Shown here: positions 9,448 through 18,451 of the stretch, in pieces
How positions within the stretch are numbered: the first letter of the stretch is position 1
How the letters are laid out: the number at the start of each line of letters is the position of its first letter
Origin: Peptococcaceae bacterium BRH_c4b
GTDB taxonomy: Bacteria > Bacillota > Desulfotomaculia > Desulfotomaculales > Desulfocucumaceae
Reading direction: 5' to 3'
Assembly: GCA_000961595.1 (NCBI GenBank)
Contig: LADO01000042.1
Location: forward strand, 26,853 to 90,852
DNA: 64,000 nt
Translations under genes and position numbers: made by a program
The notes under the pieces: generated by a model
The model's input: only the letters and a program-made list of their open reading frames with translations
Databases searched by the model: none
Told to the model about the DNA's origin: nothing

Positions 9448-9485
9448 GGGGACGGTTCTCGTGCTTCCTTGCCCTTGCTTCCCTG
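9448..9485. repeat. GGGGACGGTTCT hairpin element
   Basis: The core GGGGACGGTTCT (9450-9461) is flanked by GGGAAGCAA on the left and TTGCTTCCC on the right, making an inverted pair. It lies in the spacer after the glycosylase gene and could act as a terminator-like hairpin. Confidence 0.65.
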
Positions 9486-9525
9486 CCTGAATAGCAATAA
9501 ATTATGATAGATTGGGGTGGATAAA

Positions 9526-10479
9526 ATGAAAATAAGGGAAATCTATGAATTGGTCATAGCCAGAGGGATGGAAAACGATCCCCGGGGGCTGGAGGCTGTT
9601 ACAAAACTGTTGGCAAAAGAAAAGAAAAAGTATGAGGAAATGAAAGAGGACGAGAAGAAGGAGTACGACACCGACCGCCTGGCCAATCCTTACACCGATA
9701 CCCGCCTGCTGGTGGGAGATCCGGAAAAGGAAGTGAAATGCGCCCTGGTGGGCATAGATATAGAAGTTGGTGAAGTGCTGCTGGCTGACCGCCTGGTGCA
9801 GAAGGGCAGGCCGGTTGATTTTATTCTTTCCCATCACCCTGAAGGCAAGGCCATGGCCGCCCTTTATGAGGTGATGCATCTGCAGGAGGACACCCTGACC
9901 CAGTTTGGGGTCCCCATTAACGTTGCCGAGGGCATCATGGCGCCCAGGATAGGGGAGGTCAAGCGGGGGATTTTGCCAATGAATCACAACCGGGCAGTGG
10001 ACGCCGCCAGAATTCTGAATTTCCCCCTGATGTGCACCCACACCGTGGCCGACAACATGGTTAACACCTACCTACAGAAAAAATTCGACGATCAAAAGCC
10101 CGAGACCCTGGGCGATGTAATAAAAATGCTGAAAGAGGAGCAGGAATACGCCGAGGCGGCAAAATTAAGCGCCGGCCCCACGCTGGTACTGGGCTCAAAG
10201 GAGCGCCGGGCGGGCAAAATAATGGTGGACATGACCGGCGGTACCGGTGGCTCCGAAGATGCCTACGCCAAGTTGTCCCATGCCGGGGTGGGCACCCTGG
10301 TGAGCATGCACATAGGCGAGAAGCACCGCAAGGAGGCGGAGAAAAACCACGTCAACGTGGTGATCGCCGGTCACATGGCCAGTGATTCCCTGGGCATGAA
10401 CCTGCTGCTGGACGAACTGGAGGCCAGGGGTATGGAAATTATCCCCTGCTCGGGCCTGATCCGGCACAAGAGAAAATAG
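9526..10479 (+). CDS. Nif3-like (DUF34) family metal-binding protein
   Basis: 317 residues. After a charged N-terminal helix (AKEKKKYEEMKEDEKKEYDTD) comes a Nif3-like core with candidate metal ligands in ILSHHPEGKA and, near the end, MHIGEKHRKEAE and VIAGHMASDSLG. The family has been described as NGG1-interacting factor 3-like, and its biochemical role is unsettled. ATG 9526 is preferred over GTG 9517 because GGGGTGG sits just ahead of it. Similar proteins occur in Peptococcaceae; identification comes from the His motifs and general resemblance, so it is moderate. Confidence 0.7.
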   Translation: MKIREIYELVIARGMENDPRGLEAVTKLLAKEKKKYEEMKEDEKKEYDTDRLANPYTDTRLLVGDPEKEVKCALVGIDIEVGEVLLADRLVQKGRPVDFILSHHPEGKAMAALYEVMHLQEDTLTQFGVPINVAEGIMAPRIGEVKRGILPMNHNRAVDAARILNFPLMCTHTVADNMVNTYLQKKFDDQKPETLGDVIKMLKEEQEYAEAAKLSAGPTLVLGSKERRAGKIMVDMTGGTGGSEDAYAKLSHAGVGTLVSMHIGEKHRKEAEKNHVNVVIAGHMASDSLGMNLLLDELEARGMEIIPCSGLIRHKRK

Positions 10480-10483
10480 TGCG

Positions 10484-10511
10484 ACAGAGGGGACGGTTCT
10501 CTTTGTCGTAA
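10484..10511. repeat. GGGGACGGTTCT hairpin element
   Basis: The core GGGGACGGTTCT (10490-10501) is flanked by CGACAGA on the left and TTTGTCG on the right, so the flanks are inverted to each other but unrelated to those of the other copies. It lies between the Nif3-like gene and the U32 gene. Confidence 0.7.
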
Positions 10512-10548
10512 AAATTTTTTACATAAAGGAGCAGTCCGGAAGGTTGAT

Positions 10549-13089
10549 ATGACAATAAATAATAAACCTGAACTACTAGCGCCGGCCGGGGGGCCGGAAG
10601 CGCTGGCGGCGGCGGTGGAAAACGGGGCGGACGCCGTATATCTGGGCGGCACCATGTTTAGCGCCCGCCAGTCAGCGGCCAACTTTAACCAGCAGCAGCT
10701 GGTGGAGGCGGTAGAGTACGCTCATATTCACGGCGTAAAAGTCTATGTGACGGTGAACACGCTGGTGGCGGATACCGAAATGGAATCCGCCATAAAATTC
10801 CTGTACTTTTTGCAAAACATTGGCGCTGATGCGGCTATAGTGCAGGATTTGGGCCTGGCCAGTCTGGCCCGGGAGGTTGTTCCCGAGCTTCCCCTGCATG
10901 CCAGCACCCAGATGACGGCCCATAACTCTCCCGGGGTGGAGCAGTTGTTGGAGTCAGGCTTCTCCAGGATTGTGCTGGCCAGGGAAATGAGCCTTGAGGA
11001 AATAGAAAGAATAAAGCTGTCCACCGGGGCGGATCTGGAGGTATTTGTCCATGGGGCGCTGTGCATCTGCTATTCGGGGCAGTGCCTGCTGTCCAGTATG
11101 ATTGGCGGCAGGAGCGGCAACCGGGGGCGCTGCGCCCAGCCCTGCCGGATGCAGTACGGCCTTGTGGAAGCAGCAGGCGGGGCGGTGGCCGGTTACACTT
11201 CCCCGGGGGACTATCTACTGAGCCCCCGGGATTTGAATATTAGCCGGCGGCTGCCGGAATTAATCGCTGCCGGCATTAATTCCTTAAAAATTGAGGGGCG
11301 GATGAAGCGCCCGGAATACGTGGCCACGGTGGTCAGGATATACCGCAGCCTGATTGACCGCGCCCTGGCCGGGGGGCCATATGAGGTAACACCGGAGGAA
11401 AGCAGGGAACTGACTCAGATATTCAACAGGGATTTTACCAGCGGTTATTTTTTTGGCAGACAGGGCAGCGACATGATGAGCTACAATCGTCCCAACAACC
11501 GTGGGGTAAGGCTGGGCCGGGTTAAAGCTTGCCACAGGGAAGACCGGATGGTGGAGATAGCCCTGGAAGAGCCCCTGCGCAAGGGTGACGGCCTGGAGAT
11601 CTGGGTTAGCGAGGGCGGTAGAACAGGCGCCGAGGTAGGCGAAATTTTGCTGGAGGGCAGGCGGGTGGAAGAAGCTCCCGCCGGTGCTGTGGTCAGGCTG
11701 CCCGTACCAGGCAGGATAAGGCCCGGGGACAGGGTTTTTAAAACCCACGATGCAGACCTCATGGAAAGGGCCAAAGTAACTTTTACCACTCCCGGAGGCA
11801 TCAAAAAAATCCCCCTGCGCTTGAGGGTAGAGGCCGGGGTTGGCCTGCCGCTTACTCTTACGATGGACCACGGGCGGGGCATGATCTCCCGGGCGGCCAC
11901 TCCTTCCAGCGGCCAGCCGGCCCAAAAGCGCCCCCTGGACAGGGATTTCCTGTTGTCCAAGCTGGGGCGTCTGGGAAATACACCCTTTACTATTGAAGAG
12001 CTTGACTGTGCTATTCAGGGTGAGGTAATATATCCTGTCAGTGAAATTAATGAGGTGCGCCGGGAGGCGCTGAGTCAACTGGAAAGACTGTTGCTGGCTT
12101 CCCGCCGGAACCCCGCTTTGCCGGAAGGAACTTTCGCCGGCAGGTATGCTGCTGCGGTGAGAAAATACAGCACGCCCCGGGATAAGAAAAGGGGCAGGCC
12201 GCTTCTTGCCGTGGCCGTGGGGGATATCGCCTCCCTCCGGGCTGCCGTGAAGGCCGGTGCGGACACGGTATATCTGGGGGCCGAGCATTTTCGCTCCAAA
12301 CCCACGTTTAAAGCAGAGGACTTGGCCGGGGCTTTGAGCTACTGCAGGGAAAAAGGTAGCGGCTTTGTTGTTTACACACCAAGAATAACCTGGAATAGTG
12401 AACTGGAGCAGATACTGGAGCAAGTCAATCTCCTGGCCGAACATTCCCCGGACGGTATCATGACGGGCAATTTAGGCATGCTGCGGCTGGTAAGAAAGCA
12501 TTTTCCGGATATACCGGCAAGCGCCGATTTCGGGTTTAACGTATTAAATCGCAGTGCGCTGAATTATCTGCTGGGGCTGGGCTGCTCCAGAGTTACCCTG
12601 TCTCCGGAGCTAACTATGGAGCAGGTGTGCAGTCTGGCCCACTACCCGGTGGAAGTGCTGGTGCAGGGGGCCATGGAACTGATGATTACCGAATACTGCG
12701 CCCCGGGCAGCCTGCTGGGGGGAGCATGCCGGGACAGCCAGTGCCAGGTGCCCTGCCGGGGGCAATCCTTGGCCCTGAAAGACCGGACCGGCGCTGTTTT
12801 TCCTGTGGAGACCGACAGTTTTTGCCGGATGCACATTTTTAACTCCCGTGATTTGTGTTTGATCGACGATGTAGACACGCTGGCCTCTTACGGCGTTGAA
12901 TCGCTGCGGATTGAGGCCCGCCGGGAATCTCCGTCCTATGTGTCGGAGGCGGTGGGGGCATACCGCAGGGTGCTTGATGCGGGAGCGGGAGCTGCTCAAC
13001 AGCGGCAGGCCGCTGCCGCCAAAGAGGCTTTAGCCTGCCTCAGTCCCGCAGGCATAACCAAGGGTCACTATTATCGGGGAGTTCTGTAG
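10549..13089 (+). CDS. U32 family peptidase-like protein (RlhA/TrhP-type, two-module)
   Basis: 846 residues. The N-terminal U32 catalytic-type module (ELLAPAGGPEALAAAVENGADAVYLGG in pieces, then FVHGALCICYSGQCLLSS and GRCAQPCRM) carries the Cys cluster thought to bind an Fe-S centre. A DUF3656-like middle follows, and then a second related module (VGDIASLRAAVKAGADTVYLGA) with its own Cys motif (CAPGSLLGGACRDSQCQVPC). The E. coli relatives act in prephenate-dependent hydroxylation of rRNA or tRNA rather than as proteases, so an RNA-modification role is plausible here. The start ATG follows AAAGGAG. It is the first gene of its transcript. Confidence 0.88.
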   Translation: MTINNKPELLAPAGGPEALAAAVENGADAVYLGGTMFSARQSAANFNQQQLVEAVEYAHIHGVKVYVTVNTLVADTEMESAIKFLYFLQNIGADAAIVQDLGLASLAREVVPELPLHASTQMTAHNSPGVEQLLESGFSRIVLAREMSLEEIERIKLSTGADLEVFVHGALCICYSGQCLLSSMIGGRSGNRGRCAQPCRMQYGLVEAAGGAVAGYTSPGDYLLSPRDLNISRRLPELIAAGINSLKIEGRMKRPEYVATVVRIYRSLIDRALAGGPYEVTPEESRELTQIFNRDFTSGYFFGRQGSDMMSYNRPNNRGVRLGRVKACHREDRMVEIALEEPLRKGDGLEIWVSEGGRTGAEVGEILLEGRRVEEAPAGAVVRLPVPGRIRPGDRVFKTHDADLMERAKVTFTTPGGIKKIPLRLRVEAGVGLPLTLTMDHGRGMISRAATPSSGQPAQKRPLDRDFLLSKLGRLGNTPFTIEELDCAIQGEVIYPVSEINEVRREALSQLERLLLASRRNPALPEGTFAGRYAAAVRKYSTPRDKKRGRPLLAVAVGDIASLRAAVKAGADTVYLGAEHFRSKPTFKAEDLAGALSYCREKGSGFVVYTPRITWNSELEQILEQVNLLAEHSPDGIMTGNLGMLRLVRKHFPDIPASADFGFNVLNRSALNYLLGLGCSRVTLSPELTMEQVCSLAHYPVEVLVQGAMELMITEYCAPGSLLGGACRDSQCQVPCRGQSLALKDRTGAVFPVETDSFCRMHIFNSRDLCLIDDVDTLASYGVESLRIEARRESPSYVSEAVGAYRRVLDAGAGAAQQRQAAAAKEALACLSPAGITKGHYYRGVL

Positions 13090-13130
13090 GGTTCATGAGC
13101 TTATTTGTGGCTATAAAGTTAATAAGTTGG

Positions 13131-13200
13131 GTGCCTGACCCCTAACTTAAAGGTTAGCGGAGCCATGGGGACGGTTCGAGCGTCCCCGAAGCGTAGCGGG
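13131..13200. repeat. GGGGACGG-type element between U32 gene and mutS2
   Basis: TGGGGACGGTTCGAGCGTCCCCG (written in parts: GGGGACG at about 13167 and CGTCCCC at about 13181) forms a short perfect stem. Another small inverted pair, GACCCCTAACTT/AAGGTTAG, lies just upstream. The 209-bp spacer shows no ORF. Confidence 0.5.
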
Positions 13201-13298
13201 CATAGCGAAATAAGCAATATTACGCTGTAGTGTTAGACTGAACAGTTACTAATACACAAAAGTTTTTTCATTACTTTACTTTATAAGGGGCAAGACCA

Positions 13299-15659
13299 AT
13301 GGATGAACGTACTCTGAAAAGATTGGAATACGATAAAATACTGGAACAACTGGCAGGTTATTCCGTCTCCCCCCTGGGCCGGGAAAGGGCTTTGGAGCTG
13401 CAGCCTTACCAGGATATTGATGTAATCAGGCGTCTGCAGGCGGAAACCACCCAGGGCAGGGATTTGCTGCGCCTGGAGCCCACGGCGGAGGTAGGCGGCT
13501 GGTACGATGTACGGGTACAGGTGGAACAGGCCAGGCGGGGAATAATTCTCGAGCCGGAAGACTTGCTGTCCCTGGGCAGGACCCTTACCGCCGCCCGCCG
13601 GGTGAAAAGGTTTCTGCTGGAAAGGCAGGAAAAATACCCCCTGCTATTTGAAATAGGACTTGAGCTATTTCAGTTTGTCGAATTGGAGCAGCGTATCAAC
13701 GATTCCATTGTACCAGGCGGGGAGATAGCAGACCGGGCTTCGGCCTCTCTGGCGCAAATCCGTCGGGGATTGGTTAATCAGCAGACGCAGATTAAAGCCA
13801 GGCTGGAAAATATTATCCGTTCATCGTCCTATCAGAAATATTTGCAGGACCCCATAGTTACCATGCGGGACAACCGCTATGTGGTACCGGTAAAACTGGA
13901 GTACAGGGCGCAGGTGCCGGGTATTGTCCACGACCAGTCGGCCAGCGGGGCCACCCTGTTTATCGAACCTATGGCCGTGGTGGAGGCCAATAATGAGGTG
14001 CGGCGGCTGCAGGCGGCGGAAAAGCAGGAAATAGCCAGGATACTGGCAGAACTGTCCGCGGCTGTGGCAGCCCGGGCGGATGAACTTTCGTCCACCATGG
14101 ATGCCCTGGGCAGACTGGACTTTATCATGGCTAGGGCCAGGTATAGCCTGAAGCTTGACGCCTGGGAGCCGAAAATGCTGGCCGGGCCGGTGCTGGATAT
14201 CAGGCAGGGTAGGCACCCCCTGCTGGGGGGCGAGGTGGTTCCCGTAAGCATCCACCTGGGCAAGGAATTCAGCACGGTGGTGATTACCGGGCCTAATACC
14301 GGGGGCAAGACGGTAACGCTGAAGACGGTGGGGCTCCTTGCATTGATGGCCCAGTCGGGGCTGCACGTACCCGCCGGGGAAGGTACCGAGATGGGTATTT
14401 TTAGGAGGATATTTGCCGATATAGGCGACGAACAGAGCATAGAGCAGTCGTTAAGCACATTTTCTTCCCATATGAGAAATATAGTGGACATAATTGCCGG
14501 GGCGGGGCAGGAAAGCCTGGTCTTGCTTGATGAACTGGGCGCCGGCACGGACCCGGCGGAGGGCGCCGCACTGGCCCAGTCTATACTGGAAAGGCTGCAT
14601 GCCACCGGGGCCAGGTCCATCGCCACCACCCATTACAGCGAGCTGAAAAATTTCGCTTACTCCACCCCGGGGGTAGAGAACGCCAGTGTAGAATTTGATC
14701 CTGTCACCTTAAGGCCGACCTACAAATTGCTGATTGGCAAGCCGGGCCGCAGCAACGCCTTTGAAATTGCCGTAAGGCTTGGACTGGAGCCTGCCATTGT
14801 GGAAAAGGCCAGGGATTTCATGGGAGCCGAGCTGGTTAAGGCGGCGGATCTGATGAACAACCTGGAAAAAGAGCGGCAGCAGGCTGAGCGTGACCGGGAG
14901 GAAGCGGACAGGCTCCGCCTGGAGGCGGAAAAAACACTGGCTCGCTACAGGGAGATGGAGCAAAAGTTTTCCGAGCGGCGGGATAATATTCTGGAGAAAG
15001 CCCGGGAAGAAGCCCGGATGCTGGTAAAGGATGCCAGGTTGGAGGCGGAGGAAGCTATCAGGGCATTAAGGGAAAGGCTTTCCAGTGCAAGCGCCCGGGA
15101 GCGGGAAACCGGGATTCAGGCGGCCCGGGAGCAATTAAAGGTTCTCCAGGGTAAAACCCTGCCCAAAATATCCCGCAGAACCCAGCCTGGAGGAGTCCGG
15201 ACGCAGGACATGATTCCCGGGCTGGAGGTTTTTTTGCCCCGTTTCAACCAGAAGGGTATTGTACTGTCTGCCCCGGAAGGGGGAGAGGTGCAGGTGCAGG
15301 TAGGTATAATTAAAATAAATGTTCCGGTTGCCGAACTGCGCCCGGCGGAAAACGACAGATCTGGCGGCGGGGGATCTCAGGTGGGCGCGCTGGTATCGGA
15401 CAAGGCCAGAGAGATTTCCACCAAGCTGGATTTAAGGGGCATGACCTTTGCCGAGGCCTGGCAGGAAATAGAAAAATATCTGGATGACGCCTATCTGGCG
15501 GGACTGACCAGGGTTTACCTGGTGCACGGAAAGGGCACCGGAGCCCTGAGGTCAGCCGTGCAGAAGGAATTAAAGGGGCACCAGCGGGTGAAGACCTTCC
15601 GCCTGGGCGACATGAATGAGGGCGGCATGGGGGTAACAGTTGTGGAGCTAAAATTATAG
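13299..15659 (+). CDS. mutS2: MutS2 endonuclease/ATPase
   Basis: 786 residues, full MutS2 length. An N-terminal core/clamp domain (LKRLEYDKILEQLAGY), a MutS-type ATPase with Walker A GPNTGGKT (about residue 331) and Walker B LVLLDELGAGTDP, a long charged coiled coil (about 510-620), a KOW-like linker, and a C-terminal Smr nuclease domain (LDLRGMTFAEA, YLVHGKGTGALR). MutS2 is not part of mismatch repair; it suppresses recombination and, in Bacillus, acts on collided ribosomes. A truncated toxin pseudogene converges on its 3' end. Confidence 0.95.
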   Translation: MDERTLKRLEYDKILEQLAGYSVSPLGRERALELQPYQDIDVIRRLQAETTQGRDLLRLEPTAEVGGWYDVRVQVEQARRGIILEPEDLLSLGRTLTAARRVKRFLLERQEKYPLLFEIGLELFQFVELEQRINDSIVPGGEIADRASASLAQIRRGLVNQQTQIKARLENIIRSSSYQKYLQDPIVTMRDNRYVVPVKLEYRAQVPGIVHDQSASGATLFIEPMAVVEANNEVRRLQAAEKQEIARILAELSAAVAARADELSSTMDALGRLDFIMARARYSLKLDAWEPKMLAGPVLDIRQGRHPLLGGEVVPVSIHLGKEFSTVVITGPNTGGKTVTLKTVGLLALMAQSGLHVPAGEGTEMGIFRRIFADIGDEQSIEQSLSTFSSHMRNIVDIIAGAGQESLVLLDELGAGTDPAEGAALAQSILERLHATGARSIATTHYSELKNFAYSTPGVENASVEFDPVTLRPTYKLLIGKPGRSNAFEIAVRLGLEPAIVEKARDFMGAELVKAADLMNNLEKERQQAERDREEADRLRLEAEKTLARYREMEQKFSERRDNILEKAREEARMLVKDARLEAEEAIRALRERLSSASARERETGIQAAREQLKVLQGKTLPKISRRTQPGGVRTQDMIPGLEVFLPRFNQKGIVLSAPEGGEVQVQVGIIKINVPVAELRPAENDRSGGGGSQVGALVSDKAREISTKLDLRGMTFAEAWQEIEKYLDDAYLAGLTRVYLVHGKGTGALRSAVQKELKGHQRVKTFRLGDMNEGGMGVTVVELKL

Positions 15660-15681
15660 GCATATTTAATTGTGGGTTCTC

Positions 15682-15878
15682 AAAAAGTTTGCGATACTTG
15701 TTCGCGGGCAACGCTGAGTCGTTAAGCCACGAGCCTCGCTCTGGGAGCACCTGCAAGGATTTGGCCGCTTCAATGATATCCATTCGCAGTTCATCAGCTG
15801 CTTTTATGCTTACCTGCGCCAAAAAGCGCGCGTGTTGTACGAGCATCTCCCCGGCTCAATCCGATGACAGTATACTGT
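15682..15878 (-). pseudogene. Decayed ParE/RelE-type toxin
   Basis: Reading leftward from the antitoxin stop, a frame gives YTVIGLSRG; after a one-frame slip, another gives MLVQHARFLAQVSIKAADEL and later RGSWLNDSALPANKYRKLF. Together these match the front three quarters of a ParE/RelE toxin. A TGA lies just upstream of the second frame, and the C-terminal strand pair that completes the toxin fold is missing because the sequence runs into the mutS2 tail. It is therefore both frameshifted and truncated. Confidence 0.6.
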
Positions 15879-16172
15879 TTATCTGTGCTGCTTAAAGGCG
15901 GCCTCCTGAATGGCTCTTTTCATCAGTTCATCTACCTCGTCAATGGAAAAGCCTTTTTTGCCCGCCAATCTGTCCTCCTCCACTGCAACTAGTTGCTCCC
16001 TTAAGCGTAGCATGCTTTCACGTCGGGAAAACGTAGCAATGTCCATTACCACTAAATCCCCTTCGCCATTTTTAGTAAGAAAAACTGGCTCGCTGGTCGC
16101 CTTGCATAACTCGGATATTTCGTTATAGTTTTTTCGAATCGCTGCAGATGGTTTTATATTCATAACAAACAC
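15879..16172 (-). CDS. Phd/YefM-family antitoxin
   Basis: 97 residues with the Phd/YefM pattern: MNIKPSAAIRKNYNEISELC, then EPVFLTKNGEGDLVVMDIATF, and a basic-acidic C-terminal helix (RLAGKKGFSIDEVDELMKRA) that would normally wrap the toxin. Such proteins repress their own promoter and neutralise the toxin. The partner toxin immediately downstream is broken, so this is an orphan antitoxin. Its start region (TTATATGCTTATAATATGCATAT, in parts) is AT-rich with inverted TATGCATATT-like sequence that could be its operator. Confidence 0.85.
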   Translation of the reverse strand: MFVMNIKPSAAIRKNYNEISELCKATSEPVFLTKNGEGDLVVMDIATFSRRESMLRLREQLVAVEEDRLAGKKGFSIDEVDELMKRAIQEAAFKQHR

Positions 16173-16747
16173 CTCTGTTGTAGTAATATTATATGCTTAT
16201 AATATGCATATTTTACTACGGCTAAGCCCGGGAATCAAGGATATATTAAGGACGCTGAGGTATTATGACAAGATGGGCTTTACGCTGTCCGGATGCAGCC
16301 GTTACAGTGTCCGGATGCCGCCGAAATATGCATCTGGTCGAGGTGATTTTTTATGTTCAAGACAGGAGCCGAAGTAAATAGTAAAAGACCACAATTAATA
16401 TTTGATTGACACATTAAAAAAAGTATTACAACTCAACTTTCGGTGCGGCCAAGCCTAGGTTGTGAAATTTAGCAGGTGGGAATCCGATAAATATTTTACC
16501 GGGGGTTGTAATAAGTGGAAAATCAGTATATAAAGCTGGGCAAAATGCGAGGCCCCTTGACATTAAAATACTGGGTAGCATAGAAAATTAAAATTTTTAA
16601 CATTCCAAGTAGGATAATTTCTTCCTTTTGTTTAATATTGCATTATATTCTTTTTAATTTAATTATCTGAATTTTATTTAATTATTTAATTATCTAAATT
16701 CTTAGTATAGATAATTAAATAAAAAAACTTACCAGGAGGTAGAAGAA
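16173..16747. other. 575-bp non-coding region with gene debris
   Basis: It holds the short gene remnant described separately (16231-16377) and then AT-rich DNA leading to the DUF362 gene. The stretch 16440-16520 is G-rich (GGTTGTGAAATTTAGCAGGTGGGAATCCG, in parts) and superficially recalls riboswitch vocabulary, but no known aptamer could be assembled. The last 120 bases are over 80% A/T, a likely promoter region for DUF362. Confidence 0.5.
16231..16377 (+). pseudogene. Fragment of a MerR-type regulator or GNAT protein
   Basis: An open stretch without a start reads IKDILRTLRYYDKMGFTLSG and continues to a stop at about 16377. TLRYYDKMG matches the first recognition segment of MerR regulators, though YYDKMGF also resembles a GNAT acetyltransferase motif. 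No flanking continuation was found on either side. Confidence 0.3.
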
Positions 16748-18076
16748 ATGTCTAAACCGGTTGTATCTGTTGTAAAATTCAACGATCCTTACCTTTCCCT
16801 AAAAGAAGCCATAGATCTATGCGACGGTCTGAAGGGACTAAACAAAAGCGATAAGATTTTAATTAAGCCAAACCTTGTAGAGTGGTATATGGAAGAGTCA
16901 TTCCCGCCTTTTGGAGTGGTGACAACCAGCGCGGTCATGTTCGCCCTTGTACGTATACTGGCGGAGGAAGGCTTCCGGAACCTTGCCATTGGCGAGGCTA
17001 CCGTTTTGCCGTTAGGAACGAAGGGAAGGGATGTCTTCAAGGCTCTCGGCTACGAAAAGTTGAGGGAAGATTATGGTGTTGAGCTGATTGATTTCAAAGA
17101 AGAAAAACATGAAGGCGTAGATTTTGACGAATTAAAATTTTTCATTCCCAAGAAGGTCCTGGAAGCGGATAAAATAATCAACGTTCCCGTGCTTAAAACA
17201 CATGCCATGTGTACAGTATCGCTGGGCATAAAGAACCTCAAAGGATGCGTAGACGCCAAGTCAAAGAAATTATGCCATGGGAAGGAAGTGGATCTGAATC
17301 ATACATTTTCGCGAATTGCAGAGAAGCTTCCGGTCGCGCTTACTATCATTGACGGCGTTTATACCATAGAGAGGGGTCCTACATATGTAGGACAAGCCTT
17401 CCGGAAAGATCTCCTCATTGCTTCTACGGACATCTACGCCGCCGACGTGGTGGGCGCCGAAATTCTCGGCTATGGCGTAAAGGATGTTCCCCATCTGGAA
17501 TTTTATGCGGGCCGCAACGGGCGCAGTACCGATATAGCGGACATAGAAATAAAAGGTGATATCGACAGCCATAAAACCCATCTGGAATGGGAACATGTCT
17601 GGGCCGAGGATGGCATCGGTCCGGCTTTTTTTAAGCGTTTAGGTATCACCGGGTTAACGGTGAGAAAGTACGATAACACTCTGTGCACAGGGTGTGTTGA
17701 CCGCTTTAACACGGCGATAAACTTGCTGGCCACTTCTTTTAAGGGAAAACCTTTTGATAACACCGAAGTTCTTAACGGCAAAAAAATGCTTTCTAAGGGA
17801 GGTTTTAACAAAACGGTCCTCTTTGGTAAATGCATTTGCGAAGCGAACAAAGACAACCCCAATATAAAAAAAGCCATACCAATAAGGAGCTGCCCCCCGA
17901 ACATTGAAAAGTTTATTGAACTTATGTCAGAAGAGGGAATTGAATTCGACATCGAAGCATCTCTTAAATTCCGTCAGTTTTTATTTGACCGTTACAAAGG
18001 CAAGGAAGAATTTGATTTCAGCCTTTTTGCCGCCCAGGACGGGGCAAGTAGGGACGGTTCTTGCCTTGCCAGGTAA
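16748..18076 (+). CDS. DUF362 domain protein
   Basis: 442 residues. DUF362 hallmarks are DKILIKPNLVEW, a long Rossmann-like segment, and VLKTHAMCTVSLGIKNLKGC. A C-terminal region with Cys residues (CTGCVDRFNTA and FGKCICEANKD...SCPPN) could bind a metal or Fe-S cluster. The family is uncharacterised; some members are fused to ferredoxin domains. A strong CCAGGAGGT precedes ATG 16748. The last 15 or so residues (AAQDGASRDGSCLAR) are encoded by a GGGACGGTTCT hairpin element, so the natural C-terminus was probably nearer LFA. It is followed by terminator hairpins. Confidence 0.8.
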   Translation: MSKPVVSVVKFNDPYLSLKEAIDLCDGLKGLNKSDKILIKPNLVEWYMEESFPPFGVVTTSAVMFALVRILAEEGFRNLAIGEATVLPLGTKGRDVFKALGYEKLREDYGVELIDFKEEKHEGVDFDELKFFIPKKVLEADKIINVPVLKTHAMCTVSLGIKNLKGCVDAKSKKLCHGKEVDLNHTFSRIAEKLPVALTIIDGVYTIERGPTYVGQAFRKDLLIASTDIYAADVVGAEILGYGVKDVPHLEFYAGRNGRSTDIADIEIKGDIDSHKTHLEWEHVWAEDGIGPAFFKRLGITGLTVRKYDNTLCTGCVDRFNTAINLLATSFKGKPFDNTEVLNGKKMLSKGGFNKTVLFGKCICEANKDNPNIKKAIPIRSCPPNIEKFIELMSEEGIEFDIEASLKFRQFLFDRYKGKEEFDFSLFAAQDGASRDGSCLAR

Positions 18077-18197
18077 ATATTGCAAAATAAACAGCCCGGG
18101 CGTATTCGTGCAGATCGAAGACTAAGATTTAATGGCCGAGTTGAGTACTCGGCTATATTTGTTCTTATTAAGAAAATTATGTTTTTTTAATGTCGCA

Positions 18198-18246
18198 AAA
18201 GAGAATACGCCACACCAGTAAGGGCTGGTATGGCGTATTCTCTTTG
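18198..18246. terminator. Strong hairpin terminator after DUF362 gene
   Basis: AGAGAATACGCCACACCAG (18200-18218) pairs with CTGGTATGGCGTATTCTCT (18225-18243) across a six-base loop, with one mismatch, and TTTG follows. A smaller GCCGAGT/ACTCGGC hairpin with T-rich tail lies at 18135-18160 and probably terminates first. Confidence 0.75.
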
Positions 18247-18329
18247 TACAATTATTTTAAATAAACAGCAGGAATATTGGCTTTGCTTGGTAATAATAGT
18301 TATGTTGTAAGTTTTTTCGATGTAATATA

Positions 18330-18417
18330 ATCAAGTCAGCCGTACCGCACTGTTTATGGCTTACATACAAGGCTGCCATACCGTGCACGATACCCCCAAA
18401 AATTTTACTGAATAGCG
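18330..18417 (+). pseudogene. Duplicated 5' fragment of the downstream methyltransferase gene
   Basis: Translating this stretch gives NQVSRTALFMAYIQG, then CHTVHDTPKNFTE, closely matching residues 4-31 of the methyltransferase at 19387 (NQVSRTALLMAYVRG, YHYMHGTLKIFED). Nucleotide identity is high for the first 35 bases and decays afterwards. The copy stops at a TGA before the AraC gene, so it is a broken remnant. Confidence 0.75.
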
Positions 18418-18451
18418 AAAAGCCTGACTTCGTTACATTGTGAGGGAGTTC

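Noticed and set aside
11284..12444. 386-codon open frame antisense to the U32 gene
   Set aside because: Composition-driven shadow in GC-rich DNA; no start signal, no domain, and the sense gene is a clear family member.
16440..16520. Possible riboswitch-like sequence upstream of the DUF362 gene
   Set aside because: Words such as GGTTGTGAAATTT and GGTGGGAATCCG recall cobalamin or group II intron sequence, but the other conserved blocks are absent.
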